Source of the DNA: Bacteroidales bacterium
GTDB taxonomy: Bacteria; Bacteroidota; Bacteroidia; Bacteroidales; F082
Assembly (NCBI GenBank): GCA_013141455.1
Contig: JABFQW010000027.1
Coordinates: 1-64,000 of the forward strand
Direction: 5' to 3'
DNA length: 64,000 bases
Part shown: piece by piece, positions 26,821 through 34,743 of the stretch
Position numbering within the stretch: position 1 is the stretch's first letter
Layout of the letters: each line of letters begins with the position of its first letter
Made by a program: the position numbers and the translations under genes
Notes under the pieces: model-generated
Databases searched by the model: none
What the model saw: only the letters and a program-made list of their open reading frames with translations
What the model was told of the DNA's origin: nothing

Positions 26821-28347
26821 TTAAAAAAGACTATACGTGATATGGGCTGAGACGTTGGACGCAAACTGAGTTGATTTTGTAACTTCATCCGGAAGATCCG
26901 CCGTTCCTATTATTGTATTTTTCGAATACAGGTAATCTCCATGAACACCCATTGAAAACCGAAGCTGAGGCGAGAAATAGTAGTTACCGTACAGAGACAA
27001 ACCGCCATGAATATTAATTTCCTGTGAGTTTACCTCAGGATCGTCATTCCATTGATCATCTGTCCAGTGTTGAATGAATCTGGCACTGGCTCCCATCTGT
27101 ATGTTGGTTCGACTATTGGGATAATAATCATAGACATGGCTTAGGAATAATTCAACATTTGGATCGTTTACATTGACTTTATTCTCATCCGTCAGCACAT
27201 CCTTTTCGTAGGTTTTTAAAATGGATTGACTGTTATACAACGAATAACGCAAATCCGCTGTGCTTGTTTGTTGCCAGGTCAGATTGATTGGTTTTTCATA
27301 TACATAGCGGGCCATTGCATCTAAACCCCATGAATCCATCCTGGAATTGTCTATATTGTTATAGCTTATTACCACCGGACTATTGAGTGTGTCATGATAA
27401 GATTCTTTTAATTCATTAAATGAGGCATACACCTGAGGCGCAATCCCGATGGAGAAGCGACTTCCTGTACTACGGACCGGTCCATTTGAAAAATCCCAGT
27501 TATCGTTCAGTAAGGTGTAATAGCTGGCATCTGACTGACCTTTCAAATTACGAACTGTCAGGAATGAATCAATGGCGGTGATTTCGGCGATTTTTCGGAG
27601 GCGGCTATCGAAAAAACGTTGGTTTTTGGTTTGTGTAATGAACTCCGCCAATGCTACTATTTCGTCCTTTTCAGGGGTTCTTTTCAGATCGTCCGATTTC
27701 AGAAGGTCATCCAAGATATAAACGGCGAGGCGGGCATCCTGCACCTGTTCAATTCTTCCGGTCCCAATAAGCAAAGGTATGGATGCTGATACTTGATAAT
27801 CATTGCTTCGGTTTTCGTATTTATAAGGATATGCTTCTATATCTTTCTCATTCCTTCTAAGCTGATTATCAAATCCACCGGAAAAATTTAAGTCAACTTC
27901 AACAAAACGCTTCTTGTTGTTATAAAAACGGTTTGCCGAATTGGCGCCAATTTCCAGATTCTGAGTAAAGGATTTACCGCTTGATTCGAGGTGGGTCGAA
28001 TCTTCTTCTACAAATTTGTCATTATATCCATTGGTTCTGTAATTGAGCCGATAAGTTTGTGATCCCTGGTAGAACTTAGAATTTTTTGTGGAAAAATACC
28101 TTGTATCCAGATTACCATTAAATGAATTTCGGGTGTATTTACTGTTGTAATTATCCGGAAAGGACTGTTTATTATACATATTGTTCCCCGAAAGCCCGAA
28201 GTTGAAATCGAGCGAGCGATACTGGTAATCCGGGTTTTTGTAATCAGACAAATTAAAGTCTGTCTGGGCAATAGAATTGAAAGTGAACAGGCATGTGAAC
28301 AAGCCAAGCAAAAGGATAACCTTCGCTGAATACTGCATAGTTTTCAT
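26821..28347 (-). CDS. Exported outer-membrane beta-barrel-like protein, unknown function
   Basis: This 508-residue protein has a signal peptide (ILLLGLFTCLFTFNSIAQ). It is rich in alternating aromatic/polar strands typical of beta-barrels (YRSLDFNFGLSGN, TQNLEIGANSANRFYNNKKRFVEVDLNFSGG, RFSIGIAPQVYASFNEL) and ends in VSAHITYSLF with a C-terminal Phe. A helical segment in the middle (ARLAVYILDDLLKSDDLKRTPEKDEIVALAEFITQTKNQRFFDSRLRKI) resembles the periplasmic part of proteins that touch two compartments. No catalytic motif was recognised. It is transcribed away from the thioredoxin-domain gene's 3' end on the same strand, 136 bp apart. Confidence 0.6.
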   Translation of the reverse strand: MKTMQYSAKVILLLGLFTCLFTFNSIAQTDFNLSDYKNPDYQYRSLDFNFGLSGNNMYNKQSFPDNYNSKYTRNSFNGNLDTRYFSTKNSKFYQGSQTYRLNYRTNGYNDKFVEEDSTHLESSGKSFTQNLEIGANSANRFYNNKKRFVEVDLNFSGGFDNQLRRNEKDIEAYPYKYENRSNDYQVSASIPLLIGTGRIEQVQDARLAVYILDDLLKSDDLKRTPEKDEIVALAEFITQTKNQRFFDSRLRKIAEITAIDSFLTVRNLKGQSDASYYTLLNDNWDFSNGPVRSTGSRFSIGIAPQVYASFNELKESYHDTLNSPVVISYNNIDNSRMDSWGLDAMARYVYEKPINLTWQQTSTADLRYSLYNSQSILKTYEKDVLTDENKVNVNDPNVELFLSHVYDYYPNSRTNIQMGASARFIQHWTDDQWNDDPEVNSQEINIHGGLSLYGNYYFSPQLRFSMGVHGDYLYSKNTIIGTADLPDEVTKSTQFASNVSAHITYSLF

Positions 28348-28483
28348 CGTTATGTTTTTTTAATGAATATAAGAATACTGATGTTGATCTATCCGGCATG
28401 CCCGAATAGCTGGAACTATACAATTATCAGGCCAGATTTTGCATAACAGCATGGCAGACGAAAACCGGGTTTAGCCTTATTAA

Positions 28484-30523
28484 TTATTTCAATAATTCTT
28501 CCAGCTTCTCTCTTATTTTCCCATTACTACTTGGCTTCGGTGCATTGCTATCAACTATATTACCTTTTTTGTCAACCAATACGAAATGAGGTATTGTGTT
28601 TATACCAAATTTTTGGTCCAAAATCTTACTCTGATCTTTATTGAGCCAGTAATGATAGCCAGTTATTTGTTTTACCCGAATCATATCACTCCACAGTTTT
28701 TTCCTGCATCCTAAACCAAAGTTAAGAAACACAATGTCTTTACCTTCAAATTCCTTTTTAAGTTTAGCCGCAGGTTCAAACTCTGCACGGCATGGCGAAC
28801 ACCAGTCGGCCCAAAAATCGATATACACTATCTTTCCTTCAAATTTCTTCATGATTTGTTGGAAGAATACATCAGAGTTTTTGTCGCAGGCAATGGAATC
28901 AATTATATGTGAATCAACATTATACGTATCATGTTTATGATTAAGTGCAACCAAATCTTCATTTTTCTCGATAAGGTAATTGATCAAAACGGGATGTGTA
29001 ATGCGACGATTTGCCCAGTCCATAAGTTCTTTGTCAAGAGCTTTAATTTCCTGAAATTTCCTGAGTTTATACATACAATACAACTGCCCGGTCAAATCCG
29101 AATTGAATTTTTCCAACGCATTATCCATCTCTTTCAATGCAAGACGGTTCTTGAATTTTTGATCACATAGTAACCAATACTTTAACATATCAACCACAGG
29201 ATTAAAATAGTTATTATATTTTTCTACCAATAATGAATCGTACTGAAAACTATCCTTGGATAACGTATCCATCAGTTCAGGCCAATTAAGTGAAATATTG
29301 CTTGCTTTCCATTCGGTTATTTTCCTTAAATCAGTTGTGTCTGTTATGTTATTGGAAAAATAATTCATGTATTCCATATTTCTATCTAAGAAAAACCCTC
29401 CCAATACCTGATCATTATAGAGAAATTCGAGATAATTAATATAGGACATATAGCTGTCCGATAATAGATTTAATTCTGAATTTGTATTTAAAGCAGGAAG
29501 ATTGTTTAAATATTGTTGTCTCAAAGGAATAGTTCTGATTTCACTACCCGCGACAGGCATACCTAATAGGTCTTGTAATAAATTCCATTCGATGGATACT
29601 TTCATGATTTGCCGGGCTTTTGCACTCGTGTTCATGGTGTTAAACAACGAATCCATAACATGAATTTCATGTGTATATAATTGTTTGCTCCAATTCAAAT
29701 AAGTTAATTGAGGCATCAGATCTTTGTTGACGCTTTTTAGATTTGATGGATCAAGATTATTGTAAAAAGCCTCCAGCAGGATTAGTTCCTCTGAAAGTAA
29801 ACCGGTTGAACCCATATAATGATTTATTTGCCAATCATTTATATCGTTCCATTTACTTCTGTCTAAGGTAACCTCGTGAAGCAGTTTATTCAGACATATC
29901 ATCACTTTCTCGCCCGGTTTTATAAAAATCTTCGTATAAGTGCTTCCTTTAATGATTAAATAAATGCTTTGAGGCGAAAACATCCTGAATTTAACATGAA
30001 ATCTGCCATCAGGTTCAATCTCAAATTTTGTTATTGCATGATCTTCGAGGCCTGTGAGAGCACTTGTATAATTTATTGATCCGGTTGTAGTAAATAGTTC
30101 AGGATCATAATCTTCAATAAAGCCGGTGACGGTGGCGCTGTCATCAACCAACAGAGGTTCTTCAAATGCCTGCGTATCGTAATTTCTGAAATCAGGTTTC
30201 TGAGCTTTACGATTAGTACAAAGTATTGGGTTTTCTTCCTCTAACGCAATCAATAAAGTTGAACTGTCAATAATATTGATAATAAGTTGCTCATTTTCAA
30301 TCCCATTTACTACATGAATCCTGTATTCGTTTCCTTGTCGGACAATGGATTTATAATCCCAGAATTTGCTGTCAAACACAGCAAACTTTGGTTGAAAACT
30401 GTATCGCCATTCGATGGAATCATGAGCAGTCATCCAGTTTCCTTTAATTTCGGGGGGAAGATTTTGCTGCGAAAAAGCAATTACTGTGATGAATAGCAAT
30501 AAAGTCGTCAAAATATTTTTCAT
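28484..30523 (-). CDS. Exported thioredoxin-like (TlpA family) protein
   Basis: This 679-residue protein has a signal peptide (MKNILTTLLLFITVIAFSQ), a long N-terminal region with a beta-rich part (about 20-200) and a helical part (200-530). A C-terminal thioredoxin fold (about 555-679) carries the redox motif WCSPC in FWADWCSPCRAEFEP and the cis-Pro loop TIPHFVLVDKKGN. TlpA/ResA-like proteins of Bacteroidota reduce or oxidise periplasmic cysteines; long forms with an N-terminal helical extension are frequent and of unknown target. No partner gene nearby explains its substrate. Confidence 0.8.
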   Translation of the reverse strand: MKNILTTLLLFITVIAFSQQNLPPEIKGNWMTAHDSIEWRYSFQPKFAVFDSKFWDYKSIVRQGNEYRIHVVNGIENEQLIINIIDSSTLLIALEEENPILCTNRKAQKPDFRNYDTQAFEEPLLVDDSATVTGFIEDYDPELFTTTGSINYTSALTGLEDHAITKFEIEPDGRFHVKFRMFSPQSIYLIIKGSTYTKIFIKPGEKVMICLNKLLHEVTLDRSKWNDINDWQINHYMGSTGLLSEELILLEAFYNNLDPSNLKSVNKDLMPQLTYLNWSKQLYTHEIHVMDSLFNTMNTSAKARQIMKVSIEWNLLQDLLGMPVAGSEIRTIPLRQQYLNNLPALNTNSELNLLSDSYMSYINYLEFLYNDQVLGGFFLDRNMEYMNYFSNNITDTTDLRKITEWKASNISLNWPELMDTLSKDSFQYDSLLVEKYNNYFNPVVDMLKYWLLCDQKFKNRLALKEMDNALEKFNSDLTGQLYCMYKLRKFQEIKALDKELMDWANRRITHPVLINYLIEKNEDLVALNHKHDTYNVDSHIIDSIACDKNSDVFFQQIMKKFEGKIVYIDFWADWCSPCRAEFEPAAKLKKEFEGKDIVFLNFGLGCRKKLWSDMIRVKQITGYHYWLNKDQSKILDQKFGINTIPHFVLVDKKGNIVDSNAPKPSSNGKIREKLEELLK

Positions 30524-30554
30524 AGAAGTTTGGGTTTGGTGTTGTTACTACCTT

Positions 30555-30562
30555 CAAAAGTA
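30555..30562 (-). promoter_or_regulatory. -7 promoter box for the thioredoxin-like gene
   Basis: On the minus strand TACTTTTG matches TAnnTTTG and ends about 30 bases upstream of the ATG at 30523. No -33 TTG at the usual spacing was found. Confidence 0.4.
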
Positions 30563-30630
30563 ATATTTATACTGAAACTCACATTGGTAGAAATCAAATT
30601 AATTCCATCAAGGAACTAAGGAGTTTGAAT

Positions 30631-30663
30631 AAAAAAAAGACCACCCTATCGGGTAGTCTTTCT
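30631..30663 (-). terminator. Intrinsic terminator for the trpB2 transcript
   Basis: On the minus strand AAGACTACCC and GGGTGGTCTT form a 10-bp stem with one mismatch and a GATA loop, followed by eight T. It lies downstream of the trpB2 gene (ends at 30898), after the inverted-repeat element at 30665-30851, and before the thioredoxin-like promoter. Confidence 0.75.
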
Positions 30664-30664
30664 A

Positions 30665-30851
30665 AGAAACTGTCTAAAAATGTTAAAATGAAACTATAAA
30701 TGATAAAAACTCGTATTTCTGTCACATTGAGCGAAGTCGAAATGCTCTTTTTTAAAATTATATACGAGTTTTTTTATTTGTTTGGTCAGCTTCGACTGCG
30801 CTCAGCCTGACAATTGATTATAACATTCAACTTAAATTTTAGACAGTTTCT
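30665..30851. repeat. MITE-like nested inverted-repeat element
   Basis: AGAAACTGTCTAAAA (30665-30679) and its exact complement TTTTAGACAGTTTCT (30837-30851) bound a 187-bp segment without a gene. Inside are a second inverted pair (AAACTCGTAT / ATACGAGTTT) and a third (TGAGCGAAGTCGAA against TTCGACTGCGCTCA), so the whole can fold into one long hairpin. The inner TGAGCG-AGTCGAA words are common in dispersed repeats of Bacteroidota. No transposase or clear target-site duplication was found. Confidence 0.65.
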
Positions 30852-30897
30852 AAGTTAACATAATATCTTCTGCATCAGATGAGTAGCGCGAAAATAT

Positions 30898-32259
30898 TCA
30901 TGGTTGAAGTGATTCAATTCCCCTGATCGATTGCCTGATGCTCTCGTCCGTGACCTGTGATTCACCGTTTAAGTTTCCGGATAGGAACATTTCGTAGGCT
31001 GCCATATCGAAATAGCCATGTCCGCACAGGTTAAAAAGGATGTTTTTTGTAACGCCTTCTTCGCGGCAGCGGTTCGCTTCGTCAATCACCGTTGCAATCG
31101 CATGGGTTGCCTCCGGTGCCGGAATGATTCCTTCGGCCCTGATGAATTGCATACCGGCTTCGAAACAGCGTTGCTGGTTTTGCGAAACAGCCTCGATCAA
31201 TCCGTCTTTCAGCAACTGGCTCACGATAACGCCGGCGCCATGGTAGCGTAGTCCTCCGGCATGAATGGGCGATGGCATGAAATCGTGGCCAAGGGTAAAC
31301 ATCGGTAAGAGTGGAGTCATGCCCATCGTATCGCCGAAGTCGTATTTAAACTCGCCGCGTGTGAGCTTGGGGCACGATTCGGGTTCAACGGCAATACAAC
31401 GGATATGCTGATTTTCGGTCAGGTTCATCCGCAGGAAAGGGAAGGCGATGCCTGCGAAATTACTGCCACCACCAAACGGCGCTACCACGATATCAGGCAT
31501 TTGTCCGGCTTTCTCCATCTGCACGATCGCTTCCTGCCCGATGATGGTCTGGTGAAGCAGCACATGGTTCAATACTGAACCTAAGGCGTAATGTGTTGTC
31601 GGATCCGCAACCGCCCGTTCGATGGCTTCGGAGATAGCGATTCCAAGGCTGCCCGATGAGTCAGGATTGGCGGCAAGTACACTGCGTCCGGCGGCAGTCA
31701 GCATGGATGGTGAGGCATGTACCACACCGCCGAAAGTGTTCATCAGTATTTTGCGATACGGTTTCTGGTCGTAACTCACTTTCACCATAAACACCTCGCA
31801 CTCCATATCGAACATCTGGCAGGCATAAGAAAGCGCAGTTCCCCACTGACCTGCGCCGGTTTCGGTTGTGATCTTTTTTATTCCTTCCATCTTGTTATAA
31901 AAAGCCTGTGGCACAGCGGTATTGGGTTTATGCGATCCGGCCGGACTTCCGCCCTCGTATTTGTAGTAGATACGTGCCGGGGTTTTCAAGGCTTTCTCCA
32001 GATTTACTGCTCTGAAAAGCGGGGTTGGTCTCCATTGCGCGTAAATCCTGCGTACTTCATCCGGTATCGGAATATAGCGTTCCGATGAAACTTCCTGAAG
32101 GATGAGTTCACGCGGGAAAAGCGGTTCGAGTAAATCGGGCGTGATGGGCAAACGGGTGCCGGGATGCAGTGGTGGCAAGGGTTTGTTGGGCATGTCGGCC
32201 ACGATATTATAGTAAAAACGGGGGATTTCCTGTTCGGTGAGATTTATTTTGTGTTCCAT
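30898..32259 (-). CDS. trpB: Tryptophan synthase beta chain, TrpB2 type, stand-alone
   Basis: The 453-residue length and N-terminal extension (IPRFYYNIVADMPNKPLPPLHPGTRLPITPDLL) are those of the TrpB2 subgroup, longer than TrpB1 (about 400). The PLP lysine is Lys111 in GSHKPNTA. The TETGAGQWGTA motif and the phosphate loop GGGSNF are present. TrpB joins indole and serine to make tryptophan in the cytosol. TrpB2 proteins often lack TrpA contacts and can act in indole salvage. No trpA or other trp gene is near, which fits this. A promoter at 32579-32610 and a Trp-rich leader peptide at 32466-32555 precede it on the same strand, so its expression is probably set by tryptophan supply. Confidence 0.92.
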   Translation of the reverse strand: MEHKINLTEQEIPRFYYNIVADMPNKPLPPLHPGTRLPITPDLLEPLFPRELILQEVSSERYIPIPDEVRRIYAQWRPTPLFRAVNLEKALKTPARIYYKYEGGSPAGSHKPNTAVPQAFYNKMEGIKKITTETGAGQWGTALSYACQMFDMECEVFMVKVSYDQKPYRKILMNTFGGVVHASPSMLTAAGRSVLAANPDSSGSLGIAISEAIERAVADPTTHYALGSVLNHVLLHQTIIGQEAIVQMEKAGQMPDIVVAPFGGGSNFAGIAFPFLRMNLTENQHIRCIAVEPESCPKLTRGEFKYDFGDTMGMTPLLPMFTLGHDFMPSPIHAGGLRYHGAGVIVSQLLKDGLIEAVSQNQQRCFEAGMQFIRAEGIIPAPEATHAIATVIDEANRCREEGVTKNILFNLCGHGYFDMAAYEMFLSGNLNGESQVTDESIRQSIRGIESLQP

Positions 32260-32465
32260 TTGTCGATTTGTATTTGATTGAATCTTGAAATAATAATTTG
32301 ATAGATGGTTGCTGGATTTGTAACCGGATTAATTTCCTGAACTAAGAACAAGGCGTAATGATTTCAAAATTGATTAAAAACAGAAATCCAAAATCCTGGT
32401 AACAGAAAACAGAAGAATTGATCCGAAAATTTTCGCAAGGGCGGAGCGTATGCTCCCACAGGGGA

Positions 32466-32555
32466 TTATATTTTTATAGAAGCAGCCTGAACGGGCCACC
32501 ACCATGACCATGATGATGAGATAAGGGAGATTGTATGTAAACCAGCTTTGGTCAT
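32466..32555 (-). CDS. Tryptophan leader peptide (trpL-like), candidate attenuator
   Basis: A 29-codon frame starts at ATG 32555, begins MTKAGLHTIS and contains SWSWWWP, i.e. four Trp codons within five, before ending with TAA. It lies on the same strand as trpB2, with its ATG about 20 bases after a good -7 box (TACATTTG, 32579-32586) and its stop 206 bases before the trpB2 ATG. Such peptides stall ribosomes when charged tRNA-Trp is scarce and so switch the downstream RNA fold. In the 206-base spacer there is a small hairpin (GGAGC-ATAC-GCTCC) and a self-complementary CGAAAATTTTCG, but no textbook terminator with T tract. The exact switch is therefore not clear. Longer frames through this region are not supported. 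Confidence 0.75.
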   Translation of the reverse strand: MTKAGLHTISLISSSWSWWWPVQAASIKI

Positions 32556-32578
32556 GAATTTGCTATGATTTATCGCTG

Positions 32579-32610
32579 CAAATGTACAGGAATTGTTGTT
32601 GGTTCGACAA
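32579..32610 (-). promoter_or_regulatory. Promoter of the trp leader and trpB2
   Basis: On the minus strand TTG (32608-32610), a 21-bp spacer and TACATTTG (32579-32586) match the Bacteroidota consensus. Transcription would begin just before the leader-peptide ATG at 32555. Confidence 0.6.
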
Positions 32611-32652
32611 AAAGAAGAAAAATTTGGATAAAACTTAGTCGATAAACCTAAT

Positions 32653-32958
32653 CTACAGCCACTTATCAAGATCACAACGATTACCCAATATGGCGAGAAT
32701 TTCAATTTTATGGTTGTAGATTCTGTAAAAGACGGAACAAACTTTATTCAAAACGGCACGTCTGACAGCTTTCTGAAATACGGTTTCGGGATAAAGTTTT
32801 GGATGTGGACGAACAGTAAACTCAAATGCCCGAAGCAAAGCAACAAAATGATCAACCTCTTTGGATGAAAAATGTTCTTGCAGGTATTTTCTGATGGAAA
32901 TGGCATGCTGCAGGGCCCTTTCAGTCCAAACGACAGACAGAATTTTTGGTTCAGGCAT
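32653..32958 (-). CDS. ParE/RelE-type toxin of a toxin-antitoxin pair
   Basis: This 101-residue protein shows the ParE/RelE pattern: VVWTERALQHAISIRKYLQEHF at the N-terminus, then HPKLYPETVFQKAVRRAVLNKVCSVFYRIYNHKIEILAILGNR. Conserved Arg residues are followed by a beta strand (V-F-Y-R-I) and EILAI. Members inhibit gyrase or cleave mRNA; which applies cannot be told. The start codon overlaps the 3' end of the upstream gene by 8 bp, the usual coupling with the antitoxin. Confidence 0.75.
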   Translation of the reverse strand: MPEPKILSVVWTERALQHAISIRKYLQEHFSSKEVDHFVALLRAFEFTVRPHPKLYPETVFQKAVRRAVLNKVCSVFYRIYNHKIEILAILGNRCDLDKWL

Positions 32959-33187
32959 TGTGTAATTTATTCCAAAACTCCTTCGAATCGATCAAATTCC
33001 CTTCTTCGGCATCCTTTAAACCGGCTGATATTTGATGTTTATGTTTTTCAGACAAGGCTTGCCACCAATCTTTTTTGTCGTTTGAGACTCTTAATCCGTC
33101 GAGAAAATTGATAAGTTCAGCATCCGAAAGTTGATGAATCCAGGCGATTAAATCGAGTTTTATTCCGTTGAGTTCTGCAGCAGACAT
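32951..33187 (-). CDS. Putative antitoxin partner of the ParE/RelE toxin
   Basis: The ATG at 33187 gives 78 residues (MSAAELNGIKLDLIAWIHQLSDAEL...). The longer frame from 33283 adds residues with no expected feature. The protein is helical and acidic, with a tail (KDAEEGNLIDSKEFWNKLHNA) like those of small antitoxins that wrap ParE/RelE toxins. It overlaps the toxin gene by 8 bp. No DNA-binding domain is recognisable. The role is inferred from size and position. Confidence 0.6.
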   Translation of the reverse strand: MSAAELNGIKLDLIAWIHQLSDAELINFLDGLRVSNDKKDWWQALSEKHKHQISAGLKDAEEGNLIDSKEFWNKLHNA

Positions 33188-33777
33188 GGGATTTCGTGTT
33201 TTAAAATACAAAGTTACAACAAATTGATTTGAAGAATTGGAATGGAGCCATATTTCCAGGATGGTAATTAAAACTTCTGACATTCAACATCGTACGAAAA
33301 ACTAATTTCATTCGAACAGTTTGTAAACCATCCACTGCCATGCCGGATTTACAATCCAGACAATAAAATGGAAAATTTCAAACGAAGCGACTATCCTCAA
33401 AAAAAGCAGGAAATACAAATCTCATTCCGGCGGTTTCATTATCAGGATATACAAGGCCTCCTTCTGCCGCGACTTTGTCCGGAATTTTTAAATGAAACCT
33501 GAAATATATCTGTCAATATATCAGGCGTATAACAATAATGTATAAAATTTGGAATTCTGAGAAAACCCGGTTACATTTGTGTCACGGATTCAGAGACAGA
33601 AAACAAAACCAACTTTCAATGGAGACATTTCGGATACACACGATGAAACCAATAAAAACACCGGATTTGGGTCAAACGAATGGTTTTGCGGGACAAATTT
33701 TGGATCGGTATAAAATAAAATAGCCACTACAATGATGTATTGTCATTTGTTATGTACAAATTAAAACAGACGGCGAA
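33188..33777. other. Intergenic, no gene supported
   Basis: This 590-bp gap holds the divergent upstream regions of the toxin-antitoxin pair and of the lipoprotein gene at 33778. The frame at 33538-33723 has no recognisable protein and lacks a promoter-like box. No strong hairpin was seen. Confidence 0.4.
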
Positions 33778-34398
33778 ATGAAAAACTTACTATACATCGG
33801 ATTGATATTGTTAACAGTATTATTTTCATGCAATAAAGGGGATGATAATTCCGGACATAATCCATGTACAGGAGATGAAACAACATCTTATATAAAATCA
33901 ACTGACTTACAGGAATGTAAGTTCAAAACAAACAGTTATTGGGTTTTAGTTGACTCTGTAACTAACTCTTTTGATAGCATTTCAATAGAGAGTTTCAATC
34001 AGGACTTTATTGAAGATATTTGTGGAAACACCTATGAATTACATTCTTTTAAAACAATTTCTTCTTATTCATCAGAAACGACAGATTATGTAGTCGTTGC
34101 TGGTGGATTATTTAAAGATTTTGATGGAACACCAAATTCAGGCACTCAGATTTATGACGATTATTATTCGACCACTTCAATGACCAATTACCAAATTGAG
34201 AAATTTGATTCACTAGTTATCTGTGGCCGGTATTATAAAAAAGTGCTTCGGATTGAAATTGAAAATGACATCACAGAAAATAATAATAAAAGTATTTATT
34301 ATATTAATTCCGAATTTGGATTTTTAAGACATGATATTTATTCTGACAATATCTTGACTTCTAAGAAAATATTAATGAGAATGAATATAGTAAGATAA
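33778..34398 (+). CDS. Lipoprotein of unknown function
   Basis: This 206-residue protein has a signal peptide and lipobox (LTVLFSCNKGDDN). The mature part is polar with a few Cys (CTGDETTSYIKSTDLQECKFKTNSYWVLVDS...DICGNTYEL) and Tyr-rich strands. The shape is that of small Bacteroidota surface or periplasmic lipoproteins; no domain was recognised. The local sequence is AT-rich compared with the amino-sugar locus, as in the other accessory genes around it. Confidence 0.6.
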   Translation: MKNLLYIGLILLTVLFSCNKGDDNSGHNPCTGDETTSYIKSTDLQECKFKTNSYWVLVDSVTNSFDSISIESFNQDFIEDICGNTYELHSFKTISSYSSETTDYVVVAGGLFKDFDGTPNSGTQIYDDYYSTTSMTNYQIEKFDSLVICGRYYKKVLRIEIENDITENNNKSIYYINSEFGFLRHDIYSDNILTSKKILMRMNIVR

Positions 34399-34477
34399 TC
34401 TGTACATAACACAAGGAATGGTGCATCCGGTTTTGCCTTTGTCGTACTCCATGCAGGCGGTTCAGCGGTTTTCATAG

Positions 34478-34657
34478 GTACTCGTCCAAAACACGGAAGC
34501 GAAACAAGTATTTGAAAGCTTATCGGCTTCGCGGCAAAAGGAAATTATTCGCTATATTTCGTTTTTAAAGTCAGCCGACAGCGTAACTACGAACGTACGA
34601 AAAGCAATAGGTTTTTTAATAGGCAAAAACAGGTTCGTCGGCCGTGACAGACCATGA
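34478..34657 (+). pseudogene. C-terminal remnant of a YdeI/OmpD-associated-like protein
   Basis: The frame ending at TGA 34655-34657 reads QVFESLSASRQKEIIRYIS, FLKSADSVTTNVRKAIGFL, IGKNRFVGRDRP. This matches the C-terminal part of YdeI/OmdA-family proteins (about 190 residues in full). An in-frame TAG at 34475 stands just upstream and no start codon or N-terminal half is present. So only the last 59 codons survive. It lies in the 34399-34743 gap before an AraC gene. Confidence 0.6.
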
Positions 34658-34669
34658 GTTTTATCCGCA

Positions 34670-34732
34670 AGTCACGGCGTGACTTATTGAAAGCTGACCA
34701 GGTAATTTTAAATAAAGTGTCACGCCGTGACT
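34670..34732. promoter_or_regulatory. Inverted pair of AGTCACGGCGTGAC palindromes before the AraC gene
   Basis: AGTCACGGCGTGAC (34670-34683) and its exact complement GTCACGCCGTGACT (34719-34732) lie 35 bases apart, the second ending 11 bases before the ATG at 34744. Each copy is itself nearly palindromic. They may be operator sites for autoregulation or a short dispersed repeat; the sequence alone does not decide. Confidence 0.45.
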
Positions 34733-34743
34733 ATCAATAGAAA

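Noticed and set aside
32466..32705. 79-codon version of the trp leader frame
   Set aside because: The longer frame overlaps the toxin gene end and begins upstream of the promoter; the 29-codon frame from 32555 fits promoter and function.
33538..33723. 61-codon frame upstream of the lipoprotein gene
   Set aside because: No recognisable family, no promoter and no conserved features.
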